A DNA stretch of 17,283 nt, taken from an uncultured Desulfuromonadales bacterium (lineage in GTDB: Bacteria > Desulfobacterota > Desulfuromonadia > Desulfuromonadales > Geopsychrobacteraceae). Each line of letters opens with the position of its first letter. The first letter of the stretch is position 1. The DNA lies in NCBI GenBank assembly GCA_945787295.1, contig CALZHQ010000062.1, forward strand, positions 1 through 17,283. Direction: 5' to 3'. Of this stretch, positions 1 to 6,882 are shown one piece after another. A model generated the notes under the pieces. That model was not told the DNA's origin. It did not search any database and saw nothing but the letters and a program-made list of their open reading frames with translations. A program made the translations under genes and the position numbers.

Positions 1-1068
1 CTGTTACCGGTGGCGATGATGCCGTTGCTGCTGCATTTACAGCAGCCGTTTCGAGGGATAAACGTCATGATGACGCCGCATTTCACCTCGGCGATCGCGG
101 CTTTCGGTATCGTCTTCATGACCTACTCATGTATTGTCGGGACAGAACTCTGGTTCGTTTACCGCAAATATTTCGTGGAGACAGCTCAAGGACTGCGCGA
201 GAAAGAGAACCGGAGCGGTATCGACAGTTTCCGCATGCTGCTCTTCTCGGTCCTGACTCTGGGCGCCTGGGACATCAGCAAGGAAGCACTCGAAGCTGAT
301 CATAAAGCCTGTTCGAGGATGGCTGCTATCGGAATCCCGGTTGCCTGCTTCCTGCACGGGTATGCCGGTTTTATCTTCGGTTCGGTCAAGGCAAACGCCC
401 TCTGGATGACTCCGCTGATGCCGGTTATCTTTATCTGCTCGGCGGTTGTTTCCGGGATCGCTCTCTGCATCCTCTGCTATGTCATTACCCAGGAAATCCG
501 CAAGTTCATGGCTCGCCGCAAGATGGCGCGCTGGGCTGATGATCCGACTGCTCCGACCGTTGAGCAGCTTGAAGGCGCCAAGCAGGAGGAAATGGGGATA
601 GTCGCAAATTATCTGCTCTACTTCATGATCGCAGCCCTAACCCTGGAAGTTCTCGACTTGATTTTCCGCGGTTATACTCAGGTTAAATCCTGGGACATTC
701 TGCGCGAGGTTATCCTGGAGCGTGACTTCACCAAGATCTTCATCCTCCAGTATGGGCTTGGCAACATTCTGCCCTTCCTGATGATGATCCTGCCTGGGCG
801 CAATGTGCGGCGTACCACCATTGCCTGTGCGCTGGTGCTGTTCGGCGTGTTCATGATGCGTTGGAACGTCGTTCTCGGTGGTCAGGCATTCTCCCTGAGT
901 TTCGCTGGGTTTATGCACTACCACCTGCCGTTTCTTCCGCATGACGCCGAAACCTACAAGGAAGGTTTCTTTGGGGCAATGACGGTTATGCTGACTCCTT
1001 TCGTGCTCTTCTATTTCATCAACAAGGTCATGCCGGCCTTCCATAAAGATGAAGAGGAATGCCATTAA
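1..1068 (+). CDS. NrfD/PsrC-family quinone-interacting membrane subunit (5' partial)
   Basis: The reading frame is open from base 1 and stops at TAA 1066-1068, so the gene starts upstream of the window; a GTG at 10 is in frame but the preceding codons already fit the protein. About 355 residues are visible with roughly eight hydrophobic segments, including an N-terminal stretch followed by PFRGINVMMTPHFTS, which resembles the NrfD-family pattern of a helix, a Pro/Arg loop and an LLTPxFTS-like segment. Members of this family are integral membrane subunits that exchange electrons with the quinone pool and pair with Fe-S and cytochrome subunits, which presumably lie upstream outside the window. 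The C-terminus is short, charged and cytoplasm-like (HKDEEECH). A strong terminator follows, so this is the last gene of its operon. It is distinct from the longer homologue at 13623-14942. Family assignment is confident; the exact complex (Cbc-, Act- or Psr-like) cannot be told. Confidence 0.88.
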   Translation: MLPVAMMPLLLHLQQPFRGINVMMTPHFTSAIAAFGIVFMTYSCIVGTELWFVYRKYFVETAQGLREKENRSGIDSFRMLLFSVLTLGAWDISKEALEADHKACSRMAAIGIPVACFLHGYAGFIFGSVKANALWMTPLMPVIFICSAVVSGIALCILCYVITQEIRKFMARRKMARWADDPTAPTVEQLEGAKQEEMGIVANYLLYFMIAALTLEVLDLIFRGYTQVKSWDILREVILERDFTKIFILQYGLGNILPFLMMILPGRNVRRTTIACALVLFGVFMMRWNVVLGGQAFSLSFAGFMHYHLPFLPHDAETYKEGFFGAMTVMLTPFVLFYFINKVMPAFHKDEEECH

Positions 1069-1089
1069 GGTTTGTTTTTTAGGTTTGTC

Positions 1090-1120
1090 AAAAAGGCCGT
1101 CCCGATTGGGGCGGCCTTTT
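1090..1120 (+). terminator. Rho-independent terminator after the first NrfD gene
   Basis: Arms AAAAGGCCG (1091-1099) and CGGCCTTTT (1112-1120) pair perfectly. The stem continues inward through a T-G wobble and CCC/GGG to a GATT loop. The 3' arm ends in a T run. It lies 22 bases after the stop codon. Confidence 0.88.
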
Positions 1121-1137
1121 GTGTTGGTAGGTTTTGG

Positions 1138-1166
1138 TTGGCAACAATTGCATCTGAACCTATACT
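1138..1166 (+). promoter_or_regulatory. Sigma-70-type promoter of the isochorismatase operon
   Basis: TTGGCA (1138-1143, 5 of 6 matches to TTGACA) and TATACT (1161-1166, 5 of 6 to TATAAT) are separated by exactly 17 bases. Transcription would start near 1173, about 24 bases before the ATG at 1197. It sits directly after the preceding terminator, as expected for a new transcription unit. Confidence 0.7.
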
Positions 1167-1196
1167 GACAAACACTCGATATCAGGAGGAAATAAA

Positions 1197-1775
1197 ATGG
1201 CAGAGATCAAAGATAAATTCTGGTTGAATAAAGAACAGACTGCGCTGATTGTGATCGACGTTCAAGAGAAGTTGGTGCCGGCGATGGATGAACGGATTTG
1301 CGGCCAGGTAGTCGGTCATATCAATATGCTGCTCGAAGGCTGTAAATCGATGGGGATACCGGTAATCGCGACCGAGCAGTATCCGCGCGGGCTTGGCAAT
1401 ACTATCGAAGAGTTAAGCGAGGCAACCGAACAGGGGTGTGTGGAGAAGATCGCCTTCAGCTGTTGTGGCGAACCGAACTTTGTCGAAGCATTGGAAAAGA
1501 CTGGTGCCAGGCAGGTACTGCTGGTCGGCATGGAAGCCCATGTCTGTGTTTATCAGACCCTGATCGATCTGCTCGATAAGGGCTACACAGTCCATCTGGT
1601 GCGTGATGCTATCTGCTCCCGCTTCAAGAGTGATTACCAGACCGCAATTTCCATGGCCACGCAGATGGGTGCGGTGTTGACCAGCACCGAAATAGCTCTG
1701 TTCCAGTTGGTCGCTGTTGCCGGTGGCGAAGATTTCAAACTGGTCTCCAAGCTGGCCCGCCGACGGACCGCTTGA
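1197..1775 (+). CDS. Isochorismatase-family cysteine hydrolase
   Basis: A 192-residue protein of the usual size for the isochorismatase/nicotinamidase-like superfamily. The catalytic triad of the family is visible: Asp21 in VIVIDVQEKL, Lys84 in VEKIAFSC, and the nucleophile Cys117 in GMEAHVCVYQT. The GMEAHVCV-Q signature and the following long helix with RDAICSR match the YcaC/ISOC-like branch rather than true nicotinamidases, so the substrate cannot be named. No signal peptide is present, so it is cytoplasmic. The start is supported by AGGAGGA (1184-1190) six bases before ATG 1197. It is first in a three-gene operon: its TGA overlaps the next ATG (TGATG), which implies translational coupling to the DksA-like gene. 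Confidence 0.92.
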   Translation: MAEIKDKFWLNKEQTALIVIDVQEKLVPAMDERICGQVVGHINMLLEGCKSMGIPVIATEQYPRGLGNTIEELSEATEQGCVEKIAFSCCGEPNFVEALEKTGARQVLLVGMEAHVCVYQTLIDLLDKGYTVHLVRDAICSRFKSDYQTAISMATQMGAVLTSTEIALFQLVAVAGGEDFKLVSKLARRRTA

Positions 1776-2134
1776 TGGATGAGCTGACTGCTGGCCAAGA
1801 ACAGAAACTGCAGAAAGATCTGCAGACTCTTCGCAGTGAATTGGCCCAGTTGCTGGACGATTCACGGGACAGCAGTAAGGCGGTTGCCCTAGATCAACCG
1901 ATCGGTCGCTTGTCGCGGATGGATGCGCTGCAGCATCAGGCGATGGCCAAGGCCAACCGCGCCGGAACGCAGAGACGCTTGAAACTAATCGAATCGGCAT
2001 TGCTGGCGATCAAGCAGCAGCGCTACGGAGAGTGTCGGCGTTGCGAAGAGCCGATCGGTTATCCTCGCTTGAAGGCCCGGCCGGAAACCCCCTTTTGCCT
2101 TGAGTGCCAGGAGCATATCGAAGATGAGCGTTGA
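1775..2134 (+). CDS. TraR/DksA-family zinc-finger protein
   Basis: A 119-residue protein with an N-terminal charged helical region (about residues 5-80, coiled-coil-like) followed by a four-cysteine zinc finger: CRRC, then about 17 residues, then CLEC. This is the DksA/TraR C4 finger layout. DksA proteins reach into the RNA polymerase secondary channel and modulate transcription with ppGpp; short relatives of this kind are common in Deltaproteobacteria and their targets are usually unknown. ATG 1775 overlaps the upstream TGA by one base and is preferred over an in-frame TTG at 1772; there is no independent strong ribosome site, so coupling is likely. The coiled-coil tip acidic pair of true DksA is not evident, so equivalence to DksA itself should not be assumed. 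Confidence 0.88.
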   Translation: MDELTAGQEQKLQKDLQTLRSELAQLLDDSRDSSKAVALDQPIGRLSRMDALQHQAMAKANRAGTQRRLKLIESALLAIKQQRYGECRRCEEPIGYPRLKARPETPFCLECQEHIEDER

Positions 2135-2572
2135 ATGTCGAACCTGTTATTGATCGTCCTGATGGTCGCCGGCGGTATAGCGGTCGCGGTTCAGCCGTCG
2201 ATTAACGCGCGGCTGGCGGAAAAGACCGGCTACCTGCACGCAGCCACGCTTTCCTTTGCTGTCGGAACCCTGGTGTTGCTGCTGATCTCCCTCTCGACCC
2301 AGCAGGGCAGCTTCCGCAAAGCGACCGAGGCCGACTGGTGGCAGCTCAGCGGTGGTTTATTCGGGGCTTTTTTTGTCACCATGACGATAGTCGGCGTGCC
2401 GCGGATCGGCACTACGGCAGTGCTGGCCTTGACAATCGTCTCTCAATTGGTGGCTGGATTGATCATGGACCACTATGGCCTGTTCGGTATGCGTGGTATC
2501 CCGATTGATTTCAAGCGGATGGTTGGCGTGGTATTGCTGTTAGTCGGCGTGGCCTTGATCTGTCGGCGCTAG
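2135..2572 (+). CDS. YdcZ/DUF606-type DMT-family permease
   Basis: A 145-residue very hydrophobic protein with about five predicted transmembrane segments, the size and topology of the YdcZ (DUF606) branch of the drug/metabolite transporter superfamily. Family features visible are the N-terminal GGIAVAVQPSINARLA segment, the GGLFGAFFVT segment and the terminal VVLLLVGVALICRR helix. ATG 2135 directly abuts the TGA of the DksA-like gene, so it is the third gene of the 1197-2572 operon. The transported substrate is unknown; the hydrolase neighbour may hint at a shared small-molecule substrate, but that is only inference. Confidence 0.88.
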   Translation: MSNLLLIVLMVAGGIAVAVQPSINARLAEKTGYLHAATLSFAVGTLVLLLISLSTQQGSFRKATEADWWQLSGGLFGAFFVTMTIVGVPRIGTTAVLALTIVSQLVAGLIMDHYGLFGMRGIPIDFKRMVGVVLLLVGVALICRR

Positions 2573-2593
2573 ATGAATATTTTCAATGTGCGC

Positions 2594-2629
2594 AAAAAGC
2601 CCTGGCGAGACAGTTCGCCAGGCCTTTTT
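2594..2629. terminator. Bidirectional Rho-independent terminator between convergent genes
   Basis: The stem runs AAAAAGCCCTGGCGA against TCGCCAGGCCTTTTT with a six-base loop and one C-C mismatch. An A run on the 5' side and a T run on the 3' side make it work on both strands. It ends the plus-strand operon (stop at 2572) and the minus-strand Cache gene (stop at 2652). Confidence 0.88.
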
Positions 2630-2651
2630 GTGCCAAAATGAGGTAATTTAC

Positions 2652-3125
2652 TCAGGGATAGATGCCGGCACCGACGATCATGTCGGTATACCCGACACGG
2701 CGGATAAAGGTGAATTTTTCCTCAGGAGTTCTGGAGTTGGGTTTCGGCCACATATATTTAATCCAGCCCTCACCGTTATTTTTTGCGATTTCGACGAACT
2801 CGACAAAAATCATCTTGGGTTTGGTTTTGTTTTTATCCGCGACGTCGAACAGGGGACCTTTTTCGGTCAATTGAGGCACAAAGGGATGAGCAAGCATTTT
2901 CCCTTCCATGTCCATCAGAAAGACGTAGGTATCCTTCCAGACAAACTTACCGTCACTTTTCGCGATCTCGGCAATCCCGGCCTCTTTGTCTGCCAACAAC
3001 ATCTCCGCGGCAGCTCGGGTCATTTCCATACACTCAGCCCTGGATGCACTTTCTTCGCCGAAGGCGCTGCTGCCGAACAGCAGCGTGAGCATTAGAACAG
3101 CCAGGAAAAAAGACATTTTCTTCAT
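2652..3125 (-). CDS. Secreted single-Cache-domain protein
   Basis: A 157-residue protein with a Sec signal peptide (MKKMSFFLAVLMLTLLFGSS, cleavage near residue 23 after SSAFG) and then a lone Cache-type sensory domain. Family landmarks are WKDTYVFLMDMEGKMLAHPF, the GWIKYMWPKP strand pair and the closing RVGYTDMIVGAGIY. In chemoreceptors and kinases this domain is the extracytoplasmic ligand sensor; here nothing follows it, so the protein is probably periplasmic and either binds a small molecule or passes it to a partner. A clear GGAGG (3131-3135, minus strand) lies five bases before the ATG. It is monocistronic, with a shared terminator downstream. No partner gene is adjacent. Confidence 0.85.
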   Translation of the reverse strand: MKKMSFFLAVLMLTLLFGSSAFGEESASRAECMEMTRAAAEMLLADKEAGIAEIAKSDGKFVWKDTYVFLMDMEGKMLAHPFVPQLTEKGPLFDVADKNKTKPKMIFVEFVEIAKNNGEGWIKYMWPKPNSRTPEEKFTFIRRVGYTDMIVGAGIYP

Positions 3126-3135
3126 ACGTACCTCC

Positions 3136-3462
3136 GTCGGAGACTATTATTTCTGCCGTTGACACAACCGATAAATACAAGAAATCACTAAGTGGATGGA
3201 GTTAATGTTGCCAGTATAACGACGTTTTAAATATAGCATAAATAAGCCAGCCAGTTGCTAAAAAAATGTTTGCAAATAGAGTTGTGTTTGTTTTGAACAG
3301 TGACTTAGAGCAAGTGAATTGAGATTAGAATCAATATTCGGGACGTTCTGGATCAGCCCTTAGCGAGTGGCTGGCAATGATATGACTGGAATGCTCGCTA
3401 ATCTGATTGGATTTGAGTATTTATCTGAATTGACCAGCCGCTGAGCGGAAGAGGCACTGTAT
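3136..3462. other. Intergenic region without a gene
   Basis: This 327-base stretch lies upstream of the minus-strand Cache gene and downstream of the DUF3024-like gene. It is AT-rich. On the minus strand a TATACT (plus 3214-3219) could be a -10 box for the Cache gene, but the -35 at 17 bases is poor. An inverted repeat at 3360-3401 is listed separately. No RNA gene or coding sequence was recognised. Confidence 0.5.
3360..3401. repeat. Inverted repeat, 8-bp perfect arms
   Basis: TTAGCGAG (3360-3367) and CTCGCTAA (3394-3401) are perfect inverted copies around a 26-base loop. No T run follows on either strand, so it is not a convincing terminator. It may be a protein site or a chance structure near the 3' end of the minus-strand operon. 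Confidence 0.4.
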
Positions 3463-3804
3463 TTACTCCTGCCAGAAGTGTCCCATTGGATCCTGCTTGA
3501 TCGCGGAGAGTAACTTGCTCAGATCGAGGGTCGGGTTGATATTCAGATAAAGCTGCCAATGTTCACCCTTCTGGTGATGCAGGGTCCACTGATTCAGCTC
3601 CGGACTGTAGCGAATCTGGGCCATCGGCAGCTGCTGGTGTTGCTGCGGGTCGTGCAGGCAACGACGCACTTCGAACAGGTTAACCTGCTGCCCCTCGATT
3701 CGATAGCGTAAATGACGCGGCCGCATCTCATCATCTGCCGCCTGTTGGCAGAAGGTAAACAGCAGTTTTTCCGCCTGTTTGCGTAATAGTTCCGGTAACG
3801 ACAT
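3463..3804 (-). CDS. DUF3024-like small protein
   Basis: A 113-residue soluble protein. The start MSLPELLRKQAEK at ATG 3804 is chosen because it overlaps the TGA of the cysteine synthase gene (TGATG), the usual coupled arrangement; an in-frame upstream ATG at 3825 would give a needless 22-base overlap. The sequence has an N-terminal helix, then RYRIEGQQVNLFEVRR, an RYSPELNQWTLHHQ strand pair, and a WQLYLNINPTLDLSKLL segment ending in DPMGHFWQ. This order fits my recollection of DUF3024 proteins, whose function is unknown. It is the last gene of the ubiD-cysM operon. Confidence 0.7.
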   Translation of the reverse strand: MSLPELLRKQAEKLLFTFCQQAADDEMRPRHLRYRIEGQQVNLFEVRRCLHDPQQHQQLPMAQIRYSPELNQWTLHHQKGEHWQLYLNINPTLDLSKLLSAIKQDPMGHFWQE

Positions 3805-4745
3805 CAGGGTGGACAATCGGCACACTGAGAGCGGAACAGGTTGGTGCTCAGGTAACGATCACCGCGATCCGGCAGGATGGTGACGATGGTGCCGAAGTCG
3901 ATCTCATCTGCAATCCGCAGTGCACCGGCAGCGGCAGCTCCGCTCGACATGCCGACAAAAATCCCCATGTTGACTGCTAGCTGACGAGCCGTTTCGTACG
4001 CCTCTTCATCCTGTATCACCAGCTTGCGCTGCAGCTTGGTTTCGTCATATATCGCCGGGACGATCGCTTCCTGCATGTTTTTTAATCCCTGGACCTTATG
4101 CCCCAGGGTCGGTTCGACACCGACCACTTTGACCTGTGGTGCCTGCTCGGCGAAAAAGCGGCTCATCCCCATCAGGGTTCCGGAGGTGCCCATGCCGGCT
4201 ACGAAATAATCGATCTCGCCAGCGCACTGCTGCATGACTTCCGGCCCGGTGGTTTCATAGTGGGAGAGCGGGTTGTTCGGATTGGCATACTGGTTCGGCA
4301 TGTAGTACTTATCCGGATTCTCGCTGAGAATTTTGTGCGCCAGCCGGATCGCGCCATCGGTGGCTTCACAGCCGGGTGAGAGCACGACTTCGGTGCCGTA
4401 GGCCTCAAGCACGCCTCGGCGTTCGACGCTGACACAGGCGGGCATCACCAGTTTGACCCGGTAGCCTTTGGAGGCCCCGATCATGGCGATGGCGATACCG
4501 GTATTGCCGGAAGTCGGTTCGAGGATGATTTTATCGTGGGTCAGCTCACCGCTCTGTTCGGCCTTTTCAATCATGTACAGGGCAGGACGATCCTTGACCG
4601 AGCCGCCCGGGTTGCTCCCTTCGAGCTTGGCCAGAATCCGTACTCCCGGCTTGTTGCAGAGGGACGAAATATCGACCAAAGGTGTGTTGCCGACCGATTG
4701 GGCCAAATTGGGAACCTGGACCGATTGCTCTTTAATTTTCAACAC
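3804..4745 (-). CDS. cysM: PLP-dependent cysteine synthase (CysM/CysK type)
   Basis: A 313-residue fold-type II PLP enzyme, normal length for O-acetylserine sulfhydrylase. It would make cysteine from O-acetylserine (or a related activated serine) and sulfide. Visible features are the PLP-lysine Lys51 in NPGGSVKDR, the substrate loop TSGNTG (78-83) and the phosphate-binding GMGTSGT (184-190). The MPACVSVERRGVLEAYGTEV stretch fits the CysM-like branch. GTG 4745 is chosen as start because GGAGAG lies six bases upstream and the ubiD stop is just before it; an adjacent in-frame TTG (4742) is possible, and the longer frame back to 4871 lies inside ubiD. The C-terminus ends QCADCPP, a CXXC pair that could bind metal or form a disulfide. 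CysM versus CysK cannot be settled from sequence alone. Confidence 0.88.
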   Translation of the reverse strand: MLKIKEQSVQVPNLAQSVGNTPLVDISSLCNKPGVRILAKLEGSNPGGSVKDRPALYMIEKAEQSGELTHDKIILEPTSGNTGIAIAMIGASKGYRVKLVMPACVSVERRGVLEAYGTEVVLSPGCEATDGAIRLAHKILSENPDKYYMPNQYANPNNPLSHYETTGPEVMQQCAGEIDYFVAGMGTSGTLMGMSRFFAEQAPQVKVVGVEPTLGHKVQGLKNMQEAIVPAIYDETKLQRKLVIQDEEAYETARQLAVNMGIFVGMSSGAAAAGALRIADEIDFGTIVTILPDRGDRYLSTNLFRSQCADCPP

Positions 4746-4761
4746 AGAGAACTCTCCATCT

Positions 4762-6603
4762 TTAAATAATGCCGTGCAGGGGACCGCCTGGAGCGCCCAG
4801 TTGATCGACCCGTTTTTCGATTTTAGGAACATCGAGCAGGGGGGGGGCATGGTGCGGTTTGCTGCGCGCATCGATAATCAGGCTGCCGGGACAACCCCAG
4901 TGTTTTGCTGTGATCGCGGCTTCGATGCCGTAAATGTCAGCGGCCGGGTTGGAGCGGGTAAAGCAGGCCCACAGCCAGTTGCTGAGTGTCGAGGAACAGA
5001 ATTCGCTGTCATCGACCACTATGAGCAGCGGAAATTGATTGATCGGCTCAGCGGCAGAATAGTTGTTCACCAAGCGCAGCAGGTGGCGATCTTCGCCCGG
5101 CTGATAATCAGTACATTTCGGACCCTGAAGCAGCAGGATTCCGGGTAGCGCAACGCAGGGCTTTTTGAAACCGCGCGGCAATTTCAGCTCGGCGGGGATT
5201 TCGCTTGGCAGTTCGCGCCGTTTCGGACCCGCCGCGGCCATGACCACCTTGGAGCCCTGGTTCAGGCCGTGGCCACTGTAGTCGAGGGTGTCGATGGTCG
5301 TGCGGGTCTGGAAGTGCAGGTCGCGGCGCCAGTCGATCCGTTCCAGCAAATGTTGGAAGAAGGCCGGGATATCGTGGATATCGAGCTGCGGGTTATCGTT
5401 CTCGGCGGCGATCAGCAGGTATTTGGCCAGTGACAGCTGGCCCTGGCCGAGTACCGCGTTGGCCTGGGTGAGCAGTTCCTGTGGTTGTTGCAGATCGTTG
5501 AACGGGGTATAGCGTTCACTGCCGATCGCCAGCAACAAAGGGTGTACTCCGGCGGCATCGACGGCGTGCACCCCTTTGATGCCGGGCAGCACATCGGGAA
5601 TCAGTTCGCCAGTTAATTCGTGGATGAAGGCTCCGAAACTTGTATCTTCCTGTGGCGGTCGGCCAACACTGGTAAAGGGCCAGATGGCATCGGGACGATG
5701 ATAGACCCGCTCGACTTTGACCAGCGGGAAATCGTGGGCCAGACTGTAGTAGCCGAGGTGATCGCCGAACGGACCTTCTGGCTTCAGTTGCTTGGGGTCG
5801 ACGCTGCCGCAGATGACAAAGTCGGCTTCTGCCGGCATCGGCAACAGCCCGGCTGGCTGGACCAGTGGAATCCGCTGCCCGGCGAGCAGTCCGGCAAAGG
5901 CGAGTTCCGGCATCCCTTCCGGGAGCGGCATCACAGCGGCAACGGTCATGCTCGGCGGACCGCCGACGAAAATATTAACCTTGAACGGTTTCTTGAGATC
6001 GAGGGCCTCGCGATGGTGAACACCGATGCCGCGGTGGATCTGATAGTGCAGACCGGCTTCCTGGTCCTGAATGTAGTCGTTGCCGGAAATCTGCACCCGG
6101 TACATGCCGAGGTTCGATGAGCGGATACCCGGCTTCAAACTGCTTTCGGAATAGACCTGCGGCAGGGTGACAAAAGCCCCGCCATCATCCGGCCAACTTT
6201 TGATCTGTGGCAGTTTTGACAGGCTGGTCTGGCGTTGCAGAATCGGTCCGCTTTTGGCCTTTTTCGGCAGCAGGTGCAAGGCTGCTGCCGGCGCGGAAAG
6301 CAGCGTCGCTGGATTCTTGAGCAGGCTTTTCGGCTCGAGTTTCAGTTTGACCAGGGCCTCGACATGCTTCAGGGTGTCGCGAAACAGGTAACGGGTCCGT
6401 TCCAGGGTGCCAAACAGATTAGCGGCCGCCGGGAAGGCGCAACCCTTCAGATTGGTAAACAGCAGAGCCGGACCACCGGCCTGATAGACGCGGCGTTGGA
6501 TCGCTCCAGCCTCGATGTCTGGATCGATCTGTTGGTTGATGCGGATCAGTTGTCCGCTGGTTTCCAGAGCGCGAATCGCTTCGCGCAGATTACGATAACC
6601 CAT
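4762..6603 (-). CDS. UbiD-family prenylated-FMN decarboxylase
   Basis: A 613-residue UbiD-family protein, full length for the family's larger members. These enzymes use prenylated FMN to (de)carboxylate aromatic or unsaturated acids. The signature EGPFGDHLGYYS (Glu276 to Ser287) carries the catalytic acidic residues; NLGMYRVQI (164-172) and IHRGIG (189-194) match the cofactor-binding arginine regions. N-terminal YRNLREAIRALETSGQLIRI and the VGRPPQED loop are also typical. In anaerobes with menaquinone, close relatives decarboxylate quinone precursors, so a role in menaquinone synthesis is plausible but not shown. The start ATG 6603 begins the canonical N-terminus; the ribosome site is weak. 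The stop is 16 bases before the cysteine synthase start. A run of nine C on the coding strand (plus 4839-4847) near codon 585 is unusual. Confidence 0.9.
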   Translation of the reverse strand: MGYRNLREAIRALETSGQLIRINQQIDPDIEAGAIQRRVYQAGGPALLFTNLKGCAFPAAANLFGTLERTRYLFRDTLKHVEALVKLKLEPKSLLKNPATLLSAPAAALHLLPKKAKSGPILQRQTSLSKLPQIKSWPDDGGAFVTLPQVYSESSLKPGIRSSNLGMYRVQISGNDYIQDQEAGLHYQIHRGIGVHHREALDLKKPFKVNIFVGGPPSMTVAAVMPLPEGMPELAFAGLLAGQRIPLVQPAGLLPMPAEADFVICGSVDPKQLKPEGPFGDHLGYYSLAHDFPLVKVERVYHRPDAIWPFTSVGRPPQEDTSFGAFIHELTGELIPDVLPGIKGVHAVDAAGVHPLLLAIGSERYTPFNDLQQPQELLTQANAVLGQGQLSLAKYLLIAAENDNPQLDIHDIPAFFQHLLERIDWRRDLHFQTRTTIDTLDYSGHGLNQGSKVVMAAAGPKRRELPSEIPAELKLPRGFKKPCVALPGILLLQGPKCTDYQPGEDRHLLRLVNNYSAAEPINQFPLLIVVDDSEFCSSTLSNWLWACFTRSNPAADIYGIEAAITAKHWGCPGSLIIDARSKPHHAPPLLDVPKIEKRVDQLGAPGGPLHGII

Positions 6604-6645
6604 CTTGATTCACGTTCCCCAGTCAGTTGCCAGTTGGACGCAACC

Positions 6646-6674
6646 TGTATACTCCACCAGAAGGTGAAAGGCAA
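6646..6674 (-). promoter_or_regulatory. Candidate sigma-70 promoter for the ubiD operon
   Basis: On the minus strand TTGCCT (6674-6669) and TATACA (6651-6646) are separated by 17 bases; each matches four of six consensus positions. Transcription would begin near 6640, about 35 bases before ATG 6603. Confidence 0.42.
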
Positions 6675-6744
6675 CCAAAATGCCTGATCTTGCGGGTCCG
6701 GATTTGTGGGTGGCTGCACGGGGAGCCGCTATTCGTTCCAGGTT

Positions 6745-6773
6745 TGGACAAAACACACGAAATAATGCATAAA
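6745..6773 (+). promoter_or_regulatory. Candidate sigma-70 promoter for the haem-sensor kinase
   Basis: TGGACA (6745-6750, five of six to TTGACA) and CATAAA (6768-6773, four of six) are 17 bases apart. The start would be near 6780, giving a leader of about 100 bases before ATG 6883. No better candidate was seen in the 6604-6882 gap. Confidence 0.35.
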
Positions 6774-6882
6774 TAGCTACAAAATTTCTGCAGATTGGTT
6801 CAATATGTGTCTGGATTTTATTGCTTCAGACGCTCCGTTAAGTTTGTTGCGTACCGTTCCAGAAATGCATTTGGAGGCATAG

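Noticed and set aside
1138..1152. TGGCAACAATTGCA as a sigma-54 promoter
   Set aside because: GG and GC are eight bases apart instead of ten, and the same bases fit a good sigma-70 promoter.
2586..3095. 169-codon plus-strand open frame opposite the Cache gene
   Set aside because: It runs through the bidirectional terminator and mirrors a well-supported secreted protein with its own ribosome site.
3197..3212. TGGAGTTAATGTTGCC as a plus-strand sigma-54 promoter
   Set aside because: Spacing is correct but the CAC part is missing and no plus-strand gene follows.
3411..3462. CCGC-TCA-GCGG hairpin as terminator for the DUF3024-like gene
   Set aside because: The stem is four pairs and no T run follows on the minus strand.
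4468..5148. 226-codon plus-strand open frame opposite cysM and ubiD
   Set aside because: The opposite strand carries clear family motifs; this frame has none.
6670..6683. GGCAACCAAAATGC as a sigma-54 promoter for the kinase
   Set aside because: The flanking consensus is poor, it is 200 bases from the gene, and it overlaps a candidate ubiD -35 box on the other strand.
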